Assembly: GCA_964518635.1 (NCBI GenBank)
Contig: CAZFGK010000008.1
Span: 1-64,000, forward strand
DNA length: 64,000 nt
DNA from: CAZFGK01 sp964518635
GTDB taxonomy: Bacteria > Zixibacteria > MSB-5A5 > GN15 > FEB-12
Direction: 5' to 3'
Shown: piece after piece, positions 43,043 through 52,763 of the stretch
Layout: each line of letters starts with the position of its first letter
How positions within the stretch are numbered: the stretch's first letter is position 1
The notes under the pieces: generated by a model
Databases searched by the model: none
What the model was told of the DNA's origin: nothing
Seen by the model: only the letters and a program-made list of their open reading frames with translations
Position numbers and translations under genes: made by a program

Positions 43043-44044
43043 CTACTTCGATTCCAGTTTCGGCTTGTTCTTTCGGTCGACTTCTGATTTGATCAGATTC
43101 AGCATCCGATTCACCAGATTGGAATCGACATGCTTCAGACGCCAGACCACTGAATCCGATTTGGCAAACATCTCGGACATATAATACGACGTCCCCAGCG
43201 CGATCCAGGCATTGTAATTGGTCGAATCAAATCGAACCGCCTTCTCCAGATTCACCTGCGCGGCGATATATTTCCCCTGCTGCGCGTAGATCATCCCCAG
43301 ATCACTAAAGCAGACCGCACACGTCGTGTCCGCCTGAATCCCCTTGAGCATCGTCTGCTCTGATTCTGCCTGCTTCCCCAGATTTCGCTGCGCGACCGCC
43401 AGAAAATGATAGACCTCACAGCTCTGCTGTCCTCGATCAAGACAGCGCTGATAGTAATACGCCGCTGAATCAAATTTTCGCTGTGAGGCAAAAGCATTTC
43501 CCATCCAAAAGGGTATCGACGTATTGACACTATCCATTTTCGCGGCTGTCCGAAGTGACTCCAGTGCAAGTTCCGGTTTCTTCGATTTTGCCAGTTCACC
43601 CCCCAAATTTGTATGATACAATGACTGCATCGAATCACGCGCGATGGCATTGCGAAATGCCGCGATCGCTTGTTCTGTATTCTGGATATCGGAAAAAGTC
43701 ACACCGAGATTATTGTACAGCTCCGGATCATTCGGTGATTGCTTGATTGCCCGATTGAGCACCTCAATTGCATCCGCTTTCTTTCCTAATCGGGAAAGTG
43801 ACAGCGCGTAGTTTCGCAGTGCCTCCAGATTGGTACTGTCGATGGCGAGGGCTTCGGCATAGAGTGCGCGAGCACCATTGAAATTCTCGGCTTTGAGTGC
43901 TTTCCCCCCGCGAACCAGAATGTCTGATAATTTCGGGTCAATCGTCTTGCCGACCTGCACCTGTTGGGCAGTGGCGACCATGGTTGACAAAGGAAGGGAA
44001 AGGGTCAGAAGCATCGGGAACAGGTAACGTCGTAGTTTTGTCAT
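43043..44044 (-). CDS. Secreted TPR-repeat protein
   Basis: A 333-residue protein with a signal peptide (LRRYLFPMLLTLSLPLSTMVATAQ). At least eight tetratricopeptide repeats follow; clear ones read ALAIDSTNLEALRNYALSLSRLGKKADAIEVLNRAIKQSP and YYQRCLDRGQQSCEVYHFLAVAQRNLGKQAESEQTML. Cysteine pairs at CEVYHF and CAVCFSD stand in consecutive repeats. The domain is a protein-interaction scaffold in the periplasm. Partner unknown. It is followed on the same strand by rex, upstream. Confidence 0.85.
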   Translation of the reverse strand: MTKLRRYLFPMLLTLSLPLSTMVATAQQVQVGKTIDPKLSDILVRGGKALKAENFNGARALYAEALAIDSTNLEALRNYALSLSRLGKKADAIEVLNRAIKQSPNDPELYNNLGVTFSDIQNTEQAIAAFRNAIARDSMQSLYHTNLGGELAKSKKPELALESLRTAAKMDSVNTSIPFWMGNAFASQRKFDSAAYYYQRCLDRGQQSCEVYHFLAVAQRNLGKQAESEQTMLKGIQADTTCAVCFSDLGMIYAQQGKYIAAQVNLEKAVRFDSTNYNAWIALGTSYYMSEMFAKSDSVVWRLKHVDSNLVNRMLNLIKSEVDRKNKPKLESK

Positions 44045-44119
44045 CTGGGCTATTATACCCCATTTTCGGGAATCCGTCGAGACGGGATTTTCTGGGGGGT
44101 TCTCTAAAGAAATCGAAGT

Positions 44120-44824
44120 TTAGGGCTTCTTCTTTGCTGTTCGGCGTCGCTGGTTATGATTATTCACGAGCGCGAAGGAGAGATACTCGAGTTCCATCGA
44201 CATATTTTCATTTCGAAGATAGACCCCCTCCGGCACTTTCAACTGCACCGGCGCGAAATTCAGAATCGCCTTGATTCCCGCTTTGATCGCCTCATCGACC
44301 ACCGACTGCGCAACCAGACCCGGCACCGCCAGAATCAGGATTTCGACCTCCCCCGATTTGACCTCCTCTTTCAACCGGCGAATATCGGAGACTGTCACCC
44401 CGCGATGTTTCGAGCCGATCTTTCGCTGATCATTGTCGAAAACCCGAACGATATTGAACCCCTGTTTGGCGAATTCTTTGTAGGAAACAAGAGCCGAACC
44501 GATATTTCCAACCCCGACCAGCGCGACATTCCAGGTTCGATTCAGCCCCAGAATCCCGCCGATTCTCTCCTTGAGCTCCGTAACCGGATAGCCCAGCCCG
44601 CGAGTGCCGAATGAACCGAAAAATGAGAGGTCTTTCCGAACCTGCGCCGGGGTCAGTTTTTCCCGCCGGGCGAGCTCTTTGGATGAGATTGTCTCCCGCT
44701 CCTCTTTTTCGGTGGCTGAAAGTGTCCGAAAATAGAGGGAAAGCCGGTGAATGGTCGATTCGGCGATTCGGCGGCGTGGCATAGGAGAGCTTGTAGCTGG
44801 TCTTCCTGTTTCAATGTTGTTCAC
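44120..44824 (-). CDS. rex: Redox-sensing transcriptional repressor Rex
   Basis: A 234-residue repressor. Winged-helix DNA-binding domain near residues 25-85 (KEERETISSKELARREKLTPAQVRKDLSFFGSFGTRGLGY), then a Rossmann NAD(H)-binding domain (NVALVGVGNIGSALV, VRVFDND, ILAVPG). Rex leaves its operator when the NADH/NAD+ ratio rises. ATG 44824 begins MNNIETGRPATSSPMPRR; a later ATG at 44782 is an alternate start. A near-perfect Rex operator at 44898-44915 lies 74 bp upstream of this start, arguing for autoregulation. Confidence 0.95.
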   Translation of the reverse strand: MNNIETGRPATSSPMPRRRIAESTIHRLSLYFRTLSATEKEERETISSKELARREKLTPAQVRKDLSFFGSFGTRGLGYPVTELKERIGGILGLNRTWNVALVGVGNIGSALVSYKEFAKQGFNIVRVFDNDQRKIGSKHRGVTVSDIRRLKEEVKSGEVEILILAVPGLVAQSVVDEAIKAGIKAILNFAPVQLKVPEGVYLRNENMSMELEYLSFALVNNHNQRRRTAKKKP

Positions 44825-44897
44825 CGGCCCCGATTCTCACAGATAGGGGAGTGAGAGGGAGCAAGTGGGGTCGAAATCGTCGTGGTCATCCCCCAGA

Positions 44898-44915
44898 TCG
44901 TGAATAGATTCACAA
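44898..44915. promoter_or_regulatory. Rex operator (autoregulatory)
   Basis: TCGTGAATAGATTCACAA matches TTGTGAA-N4-TTCACAA with one difference (C for T at position 2). It stands between rex (minus) and the membrane/TPR gene that starts at 45036 (plus), so it may control both. Confidence 0.72.
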
Positions 44916-45035
44916 TGGGCAGGGGGAGTATATGTCCTGCACCCCGATTTGCACAACCCCCGACGTTTTTGGCATGTTGAGCATGAGAAATCCGAAGCTG
45001 CCCATCCACACCTCAGTATTGTATACTAGAACCAG

Positions 45036-47048
45036 ATGAGTTCCCCCCGAATTCCGGTTTCTGTCATCATTTTCGCAGTGGTGTTTGCCACCCTGTTGAT
45101 TTTCGCCGCTCTCTTGCCGCATCCCTGGCTTTGGGGGGTGAACTGGTGGAGCGGTTTGGGGGCCGTTCCAACATTACTGAGTGCAACTGCAGTGATTCTG
45201 ATCTCGGTGCTTTCTTTCATACTCATGCTTTGGGCAGAACGTCATGAACTAACAAATCGGAATGACACTCTAGTTCAAAATCGATGGAAACTCATTGTAA
45301 TAGCCGCTGCCGTTCTCGTGCCGCTGCTCGGCTGGTTTTTTCGAGCCCAATCTTTTGTATTGGGGGACGGCTACGCAGTCATTGGAAATCTCCAGCTTGC
45401 AGAACCAATCATTAAAGCACGAAACTTCGGCGGATCACTCGTCCCGCTTTTCCTTTATGATATTCTCCCAGGGGATGCTCCAACTCGTGCGCAGCTTGCG
45501 TATCAATTTACATCTGTCGGTGCAGGTGTATTGTATGTCCTCGCTGCAGCATTTGCCTGCTCGGTTTTATTCAAGAAACTCTCCGAGCGTCTGATTCTAT
45601 TCCTCCTGCTTTTGACCAGCGGCAATATGCTGCTCTACTTCGGCTACGCGGAAAACTATCCGCTCTTTCATGTGGTCTATCTTCTCGCATGTGTCTTCGG
45701 CTATAGATTTATTCGTGATGAGAAATTTCGTGATGCCATTTGGTTCGCTGCATTGACACTACTTGCGCTTGTGACCCACATTTTTGCAGTGAGCCTGATC
45801 CCAGCTGCTATCGGTGCACTTCTCCCTTTTGTTGCAAGGCAGACGAAATGGAAGAAGATTCCCGGTCCGCGTCTTTCAGCCATAGTGGCGGTGGTTGTTT
45901 CATTCCTCGGTGCTCTCTCGATGTATCTCATAGACAATTTTGCACGGATGTCCTTCTTGCCAATTTTCCCGAATGAATTTACGGCCGATGCCTACACTCT
46001 GTTTTCTCTGCGACATCTCGCCGACACTGCAAACCTAATCTTCATGCTCATACCAAGTCTTCCGATTCTTCTTCTTGCTGGCAAATTTGGAAAACTGTCT
46101 TCGGAACGACAATTTCTCCTCTTTGTCACACTCACCGGGCTTGAGCTTGCCTTTTGGGTGAACCCATGGCTTGGCATGCCACGCGACTGGGATCTCCTGA
46201 GCTTCTGGATGATTCCGTTTGCTCTTTGGGTTACAAGCAGCTGTTTTTCTGATAAGAAAAGAGTGTCGACATCTGTGGTAACAATGGCGGTCGCCCTGAA
46301 TGCATTGCTGCTCGTTCCGAGGGTCGCAGCAAATACTGATCGTGCCCTTATGTGGAAGCATTTCGATTCCTATTTTACACAAGACACCATGCGAAACATG
46401 AAATTCAGAATTACACAGACACTCCTCATGCGCGAACAGGGGTTTGAGGAAAGAGCACAGAGTATTGAATATGAAGTGAAAGAAAAATTTCCCGAAATCG
46501 AAATGACACGTAGTGCTCAATACCTTTCTGCCCGCGGGAGACATGACCTGGCAATTCAACAGTGCCGTGCAGCAATTGCAAGAAATCCGATGCTATCCGA
46601 TGCATACAATAACTTAGCGCTGGGTCAGATTGGAATAGGACAGCTTGATTCTGCGAAGCGAAATCTCGACATCGCATCGGCTTTTAATCCTTACAGCCCA
46701 GATATGATTAATAATTATGCGGTGATCGCATATGGACAGAAGAGGTACTCTGAGGCAGAAGTATTCTTGAAAAAATCACTCATCTACAATCCAGAGAACA
46801 TTGTTGCTCGGGTTAATCTCTTGAATCTTGCACATGCCCTGAATGACACCACCAAAGCCAAAGAATACTCTCAGTGGCTGCGTGGTCGTACGGATATCCC
46901 GCCGACAGAAACCGTCGCAATAATCAATTCTCTCGCTAGACTCGGGCTCAATGACCTAGCTCGTGAATTTTTGCAGAGTGCTGTACAACGTGGCATGGAC
47001 ACCTCCGGTGCGCGCATGCTTATTGAGCGATACCCCGGGCTTCGTTAA
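45036..47048 (+). CDS. Polytopic membrane protein with C-terminal TPR, tandem paralog 1
   Basis: A 670-residue protein. About ten to twelve transmembrane segments lie in residues 10-440; the first loop carries LLPHPWLWGVNWWSG and VLGDGYAVIGN. The G-D-G-Y loop and its position resemble the acidic loop of GT-C glycosyltransferases, but this is only resemblance. Conserved NPWLGMPRDWDLLSFW stands in the last membrane region. The C-terminal 170 residues are TPR-like (AIARNPMLSDAYNNLALGQIGIGQLDSAKRNL). It is 57 bp before a paralog of the same length and shares with it 32 identical bases. Possible role in surface-glycan or protein-glycan assembly. Confidence 0.7.
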   Translation: MSSPRIPVSVIIFAVVFATLLIFAALLPHPWLWGVNWWSGLGAVPTLLSATAVILISVLSFILMLWAERHELTNRNDTLVQNRWKLIVIAAAVLVPLLGWFFRAQSFVLGDGYAVIGNLQLAEPIIKARNFGGSLVPLFLYDILPGDAPTRAQLAYQFTSVGAGVLYVLAAAFACSVLFKKLSERLILFLLLLTSGNMLLYFGYAENYPLFHVVYLLACVFGYRFIRDEKFRDAIWFAALTLLALVTHIFAVSLIPAAIGALLPFVARQTKWKKIPGPRLSAIVAVVVSFLGALSMYLIDNFARMSFLPIFPNEFTADAYTLFSLRHLADTANLIFMLIPSLPILLLAGKFGKLSSERQFLLFVTLTGLELAFWVNPWLGMPRDWDLLSFWMIPFALWVTSSCFSDKKRVSTSVVTMAVALNALLLVPRVAANTDRALMWKHFDSYFTQDTMRNMKFRITQTLLMREQGFEERAQSIEYEVKEKFPEIEMTRSAQYLSARGRHDLAIQQCRAAIARNPMLSDAYNNLALGQIGIGQLDSAKRNLDIASAFNPYSPDMINNYAVIAYGQKRYSEAEVFLKKSLIYNPENIVARVNLLNLAHALNDTTKAKEYSQWLRGRTDIPPTETVAIINSLARLGLNDLAREFLQSAVQRGMDTSGARMLIERYPGLR

Positions 47049-47104
47049 CCACCTCGCACATTTCTGATACTTTTGCGCGTTGCTCTGACGTCGTATACTG
47101 ACTC

Positions 47105-49117
47105 ATGCAACAGATGCCCGGTATTCGAAAAACCCTCTTCCCCTTTACTCTCTTTCTCGCGTTGATCTCATTTGCCGCCTTCTTCCCACATCCCTGGCTT
47201 TGGGGGGTGAACTGGTGGAGTGGATTGTCGGTCGTGCAGCTGATGCTGGGCATTGTGATTGTCGCCGCATGCACTTTCAGCGCACTCGCGCTGGTCAGTT
47301 GGTCGGTGAAGGCTGATGTAGTCGCGGAGAAGCAGGCGCACTACTGGTGGGGGATAGTCTGCGCAGCGGCAGTGCTCTTTGCAGTCGTCGCGTGGGTCTT
47401 TCGCTCGCAGTCGCATTTTCTGGGGGATGGGTACGCTCTGCTCACCAACATCGCACAGCAGCATCCGATTATCAAAACTCGCAACTACGGAGGGACCATG
47501 CTGCCAGTTGGCATCATGTCACTCCTTGGCGAAAAGACTCCCGCACATGCACTCCTCGCCTATCAACTCAGTTCAGTATTCTCCGGTGTGCTCTACATCG
47601 GATGCGCAGGATGGATGCTTGCACGAATCTATTCTCGTCTCTCAGATCGAATTGTCGCTCTTCTCATTCTCTTGACCGCCGGAAATGCATTACTCTTTTT
47701 CGGCTATGTCGAAAACTATGCCCTCTGGCATGTCGCAGTTCTGTTTGCAATCGGATCACTCTGGCTTGCACTTGAGAAGAAGCTGCATTGGGTTGTTTCT
47801 ATTGTTGCCATTGCAATTGCATTGGTGATGCACGCTCTTTCAGTCTTCCTGCTGGCAGTTGCATTGGTGGCATGGCTTTTCTTGCGACAGAAGAAAAAAG
47901 GGGAAGTCCCAAACCGTCCGATAGTATTTCTCACTGCGATTGGATGCATAATTGCCGGAATTGTTTTCATTCAATTGATCGATAAGTTTGCGCGATTCTC
48001 GTTCCTCCCCGTTTTTTCAAACGAAGTCACCACTGATGGGTATTCACTCTTTGCACTGCGTCATCTTGCTGATCTGGGCAATCTCGTTCTTATGCTCGCT
48101 CAATCACTCTTTTTGCTCCTTGTTCTTCCACAAAGCCGCGATCAAAAATCAAAATCGAACCTACTTCTCGGCGTTGCGATTCTTTCTTCACTCTTACTGG
48201 TGGTGACAGTCAATCCCTGGATCGGTATGCCGCGCGACTGGGATCTGCTTTCCTTCTGGGCGATCCCCTCAGCATTGCTGGTCGCCTCGGTAGTGAACGC
48301 ACAGACAACTGCAATTCGCAGAGCGGCTATCGTCGCGGTCATTGGCATGCAAACTTGCCTGCTGGTTCCGCGGGTGATTGCTATTAATACCCCGGCGATA
48401 CTTGATCAGCATGTCGAGCGGTATATCTCGCATGATCCCTCCCGAAATCTGACGTTGCGCATCATCCAGCAGAATCTTGCCGTTCGTGCAGGAGATACCA
48501 CTAAAGCGAATGAAATCTATCAGCGATATCAATCGGAGTATCCTGAAGTGCAATGGATGAGTCAGGCAGATCAGTTGAAAAACTCCGGTCGGTTGGTGGA
48601 AGCACAAACAATGCTCGATCAGGTCATTCGTAAGAATCCGATGTTCGCGGCTGCGTATCGAAATCTCGGTTCGGTGCAGATTCAACGAGGGGATCAGGCA
48701 GGTGCAGAGCAATCACTCGCAACGGCGCGTGGATTGAATCCGTATGACCCGGAGATTCTCAATCTTGCCGGGATGCTTGCTTTTCAACAGGGAAATGCCA
48801 AAGAGTCGGACCGTCTGCTCAACGAACTGCTTGATATATTTCCTGACCGTGCGATTGTACGGATGAATCTGGTCTATCTGAACAAACAGCAGGGGGATCG
48901 TGCGCGCATGACATTCCATGCGAAAAAACTGCAGGGCTATTTCCGCTCAGGAAAAGACGGACTCACCACCCAACAGATGTTCGAATTCGTTGACTTTCTT
49001 GGGAAAGAAGGAATGACAACAGAAGGAAAGACACTTCTGCAGGAAGCTGCATCAAACGGACTTGATAGTACGCAAGTGAATGAGCTCATGCGGCGGCATC
49101 CCTCACTGACGAACTAA
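47105..49117 (+). CDS. Polytopic membrane protein with C-terminal TPR, tandem paralog 2
   Basis: A 670-residue paralog of the preceding gene, with the same order of motifs: AFFPHPWLWGVNWWSG, HFLGDGYALLTN, NAVEVTT...YSLFALRHLADLGNL, and VNPWIGMPRDWDLLSFW. The C-terminal TPR region reads MLDQVIRKNPMFAAAYRNLGSVQIQRGDQAGAEQSL. Its TAA is one base from the stop of alr, which converges on it (49117 and 49119). The pair looks like an old tandem duplication, apart from a 32-base identical block (45120-45151 and 47189-47220). Confidence 0.7.
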   Translation: MQQMPGIRKTLFPFTLFLALISFAAFFPHPWLWGVNWWSGLSVVQLMLGIVIVAACTFSALALVSWSVKADVVAEKQAHYWWGIVCAAAVLFAVVAWVFRSQSHFLGDGYALLTNIAQQHPIIKTRNYGGTMLPVGIMSLLGEKTPAHALLAYQLSSVFSGVLYIGCAGWMLARIYSRLSDRIVALLILLTAGNALLFFGYVENYALWHVAVLFAIGSLWLALEKKLHWVVSIVAIAIALVMHALSVFLLAVALVAWLFLRQKKKGEVPNRPIVFLTAIGCIIAGIVFIQLIDKFARFSFLPVFSNEVTTDGYSLFALRHLADLGNLVLMLAQSLFLLLVLPQSRDQKSKSNLLLGVAILSSLLLVVTVNPWIGMPRDWDLLSFWAIPSALLVASVVNAQTTAIRRAAIVAVIGMQTCLLVPRVIAINTPAILDQHVERYISHDPSRNLTLRIIQQNLAVRAGDTTKANEIYQRYQSEYPEVQWMSQADQLKNSGRLVEAQTMLDQVIRKNPMFAAAYRNLGSVQIQRGDQAGAEQSLATARGLNPYDPEILNLAGMLAFQQGNAKESDRLLNELLDIFPDRAIVRMNLVYLNKQQGDRARMTFHAKKLQGYFRSGKDGLTTQQMFEFVDFLGKEGMTTEGKTLLQEAASNGLDSTQVNELMRRHPSLTN

Positions 49118-49118
49118 T

Positions 49119-50297
49119 CTACTCTACAACTATTCGCGGAGTTTCAGGAGAAAGGCGGGCGAGCAATTCGTAATTAATTGTCCCCGCCATTGATGCCAGT
49201 TGTTCGGCAGTAATCGTTTCCTCACCATCAGTTCCGATCAATGTGGCAATATCTCCAGAGCGTACACCGCGGATGTCGGTGACATCGACCATCGCCAGAT
49301 CCATGCAGACTCGTCCTCGTACCGGGGCACGTCTCCCGCGAATGAGCACGTACGCCTGATTTGATAATGCACGCGGGTAGCCATCGAAGTAGCCAATTGG
49401 CAAAATAGCCATTTTTGTCTTGGTCGTCGTACGATAGGTACAGCCATAGCCGACAAATGAATCCGCCGGAATCTCCTGCAGCTGTGTGATTCGTGCGCGC
49501 CATGAGAGAACCGGTCTGAAAGTATTCTCTTTTCCGCCACGCAGGCGATGACTCAGGAATGTTTCCTTCGACGGCCAGTGCCCATAGAGAGAGATTCCCG
49601 GACGCACGAGTTGGAATCTGGTTTCATCGAAGAGAATCGTCGCTGCCGAGGCAGCGGTATGCTGAATCACCGGTGCTACTCCGAGTCTGCGAAGGATGCG
49701 TACCATCTGCTCGAATCGCTGCAACTGTGTGAGGGCATATGAATGATCTGTGGTGTCTTCGATATTCGCAAAGTGGGTAGTGCAGCCGTACGGGCGCTTG
49801 AGTGGGGAGCTCTTGTAGAGACGGGCGATACGCAGAAGCTCTTTTTCAGTTACTCCCTGACGATGTGTGCCGGTCTCCAGTTTCAGATGCGTGCGAAATG
49901 TTCTCTTTCTCTTTTTCGATTCATGAGCGAGGGCTTCGAGATGTTCTACGGATGTCATCAGTGGTTCGACCTGGAGTGATTCGATTTCATCAACTGCGAG
50001 TTTTACTGATCGGGCCGACAGTGAACCGAATATCGGTCCGACCATCATGATCTTCCGGCTCCAACCTGTTTCTCGTGCTCGTTCCGCTTCCGAAAGGGAA
50101 TGGACTGCCAGATAATCGACGCGGGACTCTTTTTCCAGAAGCCCGACGATCTCCTCCAGCCCGTGTCCATACCCATTCGCTTTGACCGGCGCGGCAAGCA
50201 TCCGGCGTGCTCCCGCCATTTTTGCAAGGGACCGGACATTCTGCCGAAAGGCGGAGGCGGATAATTCGATCCAACTGAGCGGGCTATTTTTTGACAT
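49119..50297 (-). CDS. alr: Alanine racemase
   Basis: A 392-residue PLP enzyme making D-alanine for peptidoglycan. APVKANGYGHG near residue 38 holds the PLP lysine; the second-base tyrosine lies in the GYGCTYRT block near 275 (the usual catalytic Tyr stands before RT), and RGRVCMDLAMVDVTD is the C-terminal domain signature. I start at ATG 50297 (MSKNSPLSWIELSASAF); the frame runs 17 codons further upstream without resemblance. One base separates it from the convergent paralog gene. Confidence 0.94.
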   Translation of the reverse strand: MSKNSPLSWIELSASAFRQNVRSLAKMAGARRMLAAPVKANGYGHGLEEIVGLLEKESRVDYLAVHSLSEAERARETGWSRKIMMVGPIFGSLSARSVKLAVDEIESLQVEPLMTSVEHLEALAHESKKRKRTFRTHLKLETGTHRQGVTEKELLRIARLYKSSPLKRPYGCTTHFANIEDTTDHSYALTQLQRFEQMVRILRRLGVAPVIQHTAASAATILFDETRFQLVRPGISLYGHWPSKETFLSHRLRGGKENTFRPVLSWRARITQLQEIPADSFVGYGCTYRTTTKTKMAILPIGYFDGYPRALSNQAYVLIRGRRAPVRGRVCMDLAMVDVTDIRGVRSGDIATLIGTDGEETITAEQLASMAGTINYELLARLSPETPRIVVE

Positions 50298-50458
50298 ACG
50301 GCGAAATGGTATACACCAGTTGCGCTTCGTGCACCGAAAAAACGTCAAAAATCTGGCTGAAGTGGTACGGAATTACAATCCCGGACGATGCACGGGGAGA
50401 GAATGGCGTCATTCGGATCGTCACTGAACAATGAATGCCTTATCAGAAGGGAACTCGC

Positions 50459-51472
50459 ATGAACATTCGTAAACAGAACCGTCGGCTTCGGCTTCTCACT
50501 CCGATTCTGATCACACTTGCCACTCTTGTCGGCTGCCTCCCTGAAAAGACTGTCGCGCAGGACAGCACGATCAACAATCTGCTCCTCCCCTCGTCGTATC
50601 AGACCGACACCGTCGGGACGCTGAAATTCGAAAAATTAGGGACCGGGAAAACGCCGCTGATCATGCTTGCCGGGTTGGGATTCGATGAGACCATCTTTCA
50701 TGAGTTCGCCTCGAAAAATAAGGACCGCTCTACCATCTATCTGCTCTCCCTCCCGGGATTCGGAATGACCTCGGCCTATCCCATCCCGCCGGAAGGGAAC
50801 AGTTATGCCGCACAAAGCTGGTCGAACGGGATCCTGCGCGGGATTCGTGAATTGATTCGTCGTGAGGAATTGTCGAAACCGGCTCTGCTCGTTCATTTCT
50901 ACGTGTCGACTCATCTTGGACTCAGATTCGCCCACGAACATCCCGAACTCATCAGTTCATTAATAATCGTCGGTGGGCCAGCAACAATGCGTTTTCCTCC
51001 GCCGCGTGACACGATCGGTCTCGCCGCGAGGATCAAGGGTGTCGACAAGTATATGGGACCTGTCTGGTTCAAGACCGTCACTCGCAAGACATGGCTGGAG
51101 GGAAATTTCCCGCCACTGTTCTACTCAACTGATAGCGCACGCGGTGCAGAGCTATATGAACAGGCCAACAAAATAATCATTCCGATTCAGGTTCAGTATC
51201 TCTGTGAATACTGGGCAGCCGATTATAGTTTCTATGACTCACTAAGCATTCCGACTCTAGTCATCAGACCGACCTTTCATCCTGATCTCGCAAAGAAATC
51301 ACCAATGATGGCACCCTCACTGCATTGGTACATGGGGCTTTGGGATTCACTCGCACAGAACAACAGCAACTACACTCTTGCAACCATTCCCAACAGTGGA
51401 GTCTGTCTCTTTCAGGATGATCTGCCAGAGGTCGAGAAGGAAATCAATCTCTTCTTGAAAACCGGAAAGTGA
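50459..51472 (+). CDS. Alpha/beta-hydrolase-fold lipoprotein with degenerate catalytic triad
   Basis: A 337-residue lipoprotein (lipobox LVGC, Cys about 25) from ATG 50459, with AAGGGA eight bases before. The fold is an alpha/beta hydrolase (TPLIMLAGLGFDETIF, LLSLPGFGMTS, LRFAHEHPELISSLIIVGGP). But the nucleophile elbow, normally G-x-S-x-G, reads HFYVST with Tyr at the Ser position; the acid turn reads RPTFHPD; and the catalytic-His site reads SGVCLFQDD where G-H is usual. All three residues look lost, so it may be a binding protein rather than an enzyme. It converges on the AraC-type regulator (2 bp between stops). Confidence 0.75.
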   Translation: MNIRKQNRRLRLLTPILITLATLVGCLPEKTVAQDSTINNLLLPSSYQTDTVGTLKFEKLGTGKTPLIMLAGLGFDETIFHEFASKNKDRSTIYLLSLPGFGMTSAYPIPPEGNSYAAQSWSNGILRGIRELIRREELSKPALLVHFYVSTHLGLRFAHEHPELISSLIIVGGPATMRFPPPRDTIGLAARIKGVDKYMGPVWFKTVTRKTWLEGNFPPLFYSTDSARGAELYEQANKIIIPIQVQYLCEYWAADYSFYDSLSIPTLVIRPTFHPDLAKKSPMMAPSLHWYMGLWDSLAQNNSNYTLATIPNSGVCLFQDDLPEVEKEINLFLKTGK

Positions 51473-51474
51473 AT

Positions 51475-52686
51475 CTATCTTGCTTTGAGTGATTGCGAGA
51501 GATCAGCTGCAAGATATGCCGACGGGGTCTTGCCAGTGACTCGTTTGAATGCCTGATTGAAGGTCGATTTACTGTTGAATCCGACTTCAAGCGCGAGTCC
51601 GTAAATCGAAAGTCGCTGCGCCTCCCCTCGTTCTGCGCGAGTGATGAATTCGGCGACGCGACGTTCACTGATCAGTTCAGGAAAACTCCCGCCACTTGAT
51701 TCATTGATCACTCGCGAGATCAGATTCGGAGAGGACTGCAGCGATTCACTGAGTCGCTGCAGGTTCATTTCGGGATCGGTCAATACCGACTGATCATCGA
51801 GCAGCCGATTGATTCCCTTCCAGACTGTTTCTCGCTCTTCATCAGAGAGTGTGCGCATGGTGCGATATTTTTCCGGCTTTCGGGAGAAATCGGGCTGTAG
51901 CATCTCTGGTACTCTCGAATGCACCAGTGCAGTCAGATAGATACCGAGTGTCATCACCAGCGCGAACCAATAACTCCCCTCCATACTCACACGCTGATTC
52001 AGCATCGTCAGAACAAACACTCCAACTGCAATACTTGCAGACAGGATGCAGATAATCATGAGCAAACTCAGCCATCTTGCACGCCGTGCGATGGGAATGA
52101 GCAGCGATTCATCGGCATTCGTGCCATTATTTTCAATCTGTGATGGCGATATTTGAATCAGATCATGTTGCGTGCGGCGCAGCATGAGGGCAGTAGCGAT
52201 CAAGTAGCCAATCAGATGGCAGTTCTGCAGGAAGAATGAAATCGCGCTCGTGGCATTCATCGGAATAGTTCCCGCGATGAATCCTTCGATGATTCGTATT
52301 TTGATCGCCGGATCAAGAATGAAAAACGGAATAGTCCAGATGGTAATCGCGAGATAGGGGAGAAAATGAAGTGCGATTTTCCAGGCCGGTGGTGTTGTTT
52401 CTCGAAGGAGACTTCTCGCATACCAGTAGATCGCCGGTCCAACCAGCACCAGCATCCCCATGCCGATTCCAAAAAGTGGCGCAAACTCCCGATACAAGAG
52501 TGATGAGGTCAGCAGAAAATCGGCGTTTCCGAGCACCATGCTGACAATCAGAAGAGAGAGCATGACTCTTGCAAGCCGATTCGCCGAACGCCCTAAAACT
52601 ATCATGATGAGGAGAAATCCCCCCTGAACAATTCCGGCTCCGAAGATGAACACCCAGATGACATCAGGGAGAACTGGCGGAAACAT
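51475..52686 (-). CDS. Membrane-bound AraC-family transcriptional regulator
   Basis: A 403-residue protein with about seven hydrophobic segments in the N-terminal 260 residues (VIWVFIFGAGIVQGGFLLIMIVL first, SYWFALVMTLGIYLTALV last) and an AraC helix-turn-helix domain in the last 100 (LQRLSESLQSSPNLISRVINE, GLALEVGFNSKSTFNQAFKRVTGKTPSAYL). A membrane sensor that binds DNA directly. Start at ATG 52686 (MFPPVLPDVIW); the frame extends further upstream past it without hydrophobic order. Divergent to the DUF4430 lipoprotein gene by 78 bp, which is a likely target. Confidence 0.85.
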   Translation of the reverse strand: MFPPVLPDVIWVFIFGAGIVQGGFLLIMIVLGRSANRLARVMLSLLIVSMVLGNADFLLTSSLLYREFAPLFGIGMGMLVLVGPAIYWYARSLLRETTPPAWKIALHFLPYLAITIWTIPFFILDPAIKIRIIEGFIAGTIPMNATSAISFFLQNCHLIGYLIATALMLRRTQHDLIQISPSQIENNGTNADESLLIPIARRARWLSLLMIICILSASIAVGVFVLTMLNQRVSMEGSYWFALVMTLGIYLTALVHSRVPEMLQPDFSRKPEKYRTMRTLSDEERETVWKGINRLLDDQSVLTDPEMNLQRLSESLQSSPNLISRVINESSGGSFPELISERRVAEFITRAERGEAQRLSIYGLALEVGFNSKSTFNQAFKRVTGKTPSAYLAADLSQSLKAR

Positions 52687-52763
52687 GACCAAAAGATACA
52701 CTCTCCACGTCAATTTGCAATGCAGTCCTTGCGGAACCTCCCCCTTTCCTGCTAGGATACCGC

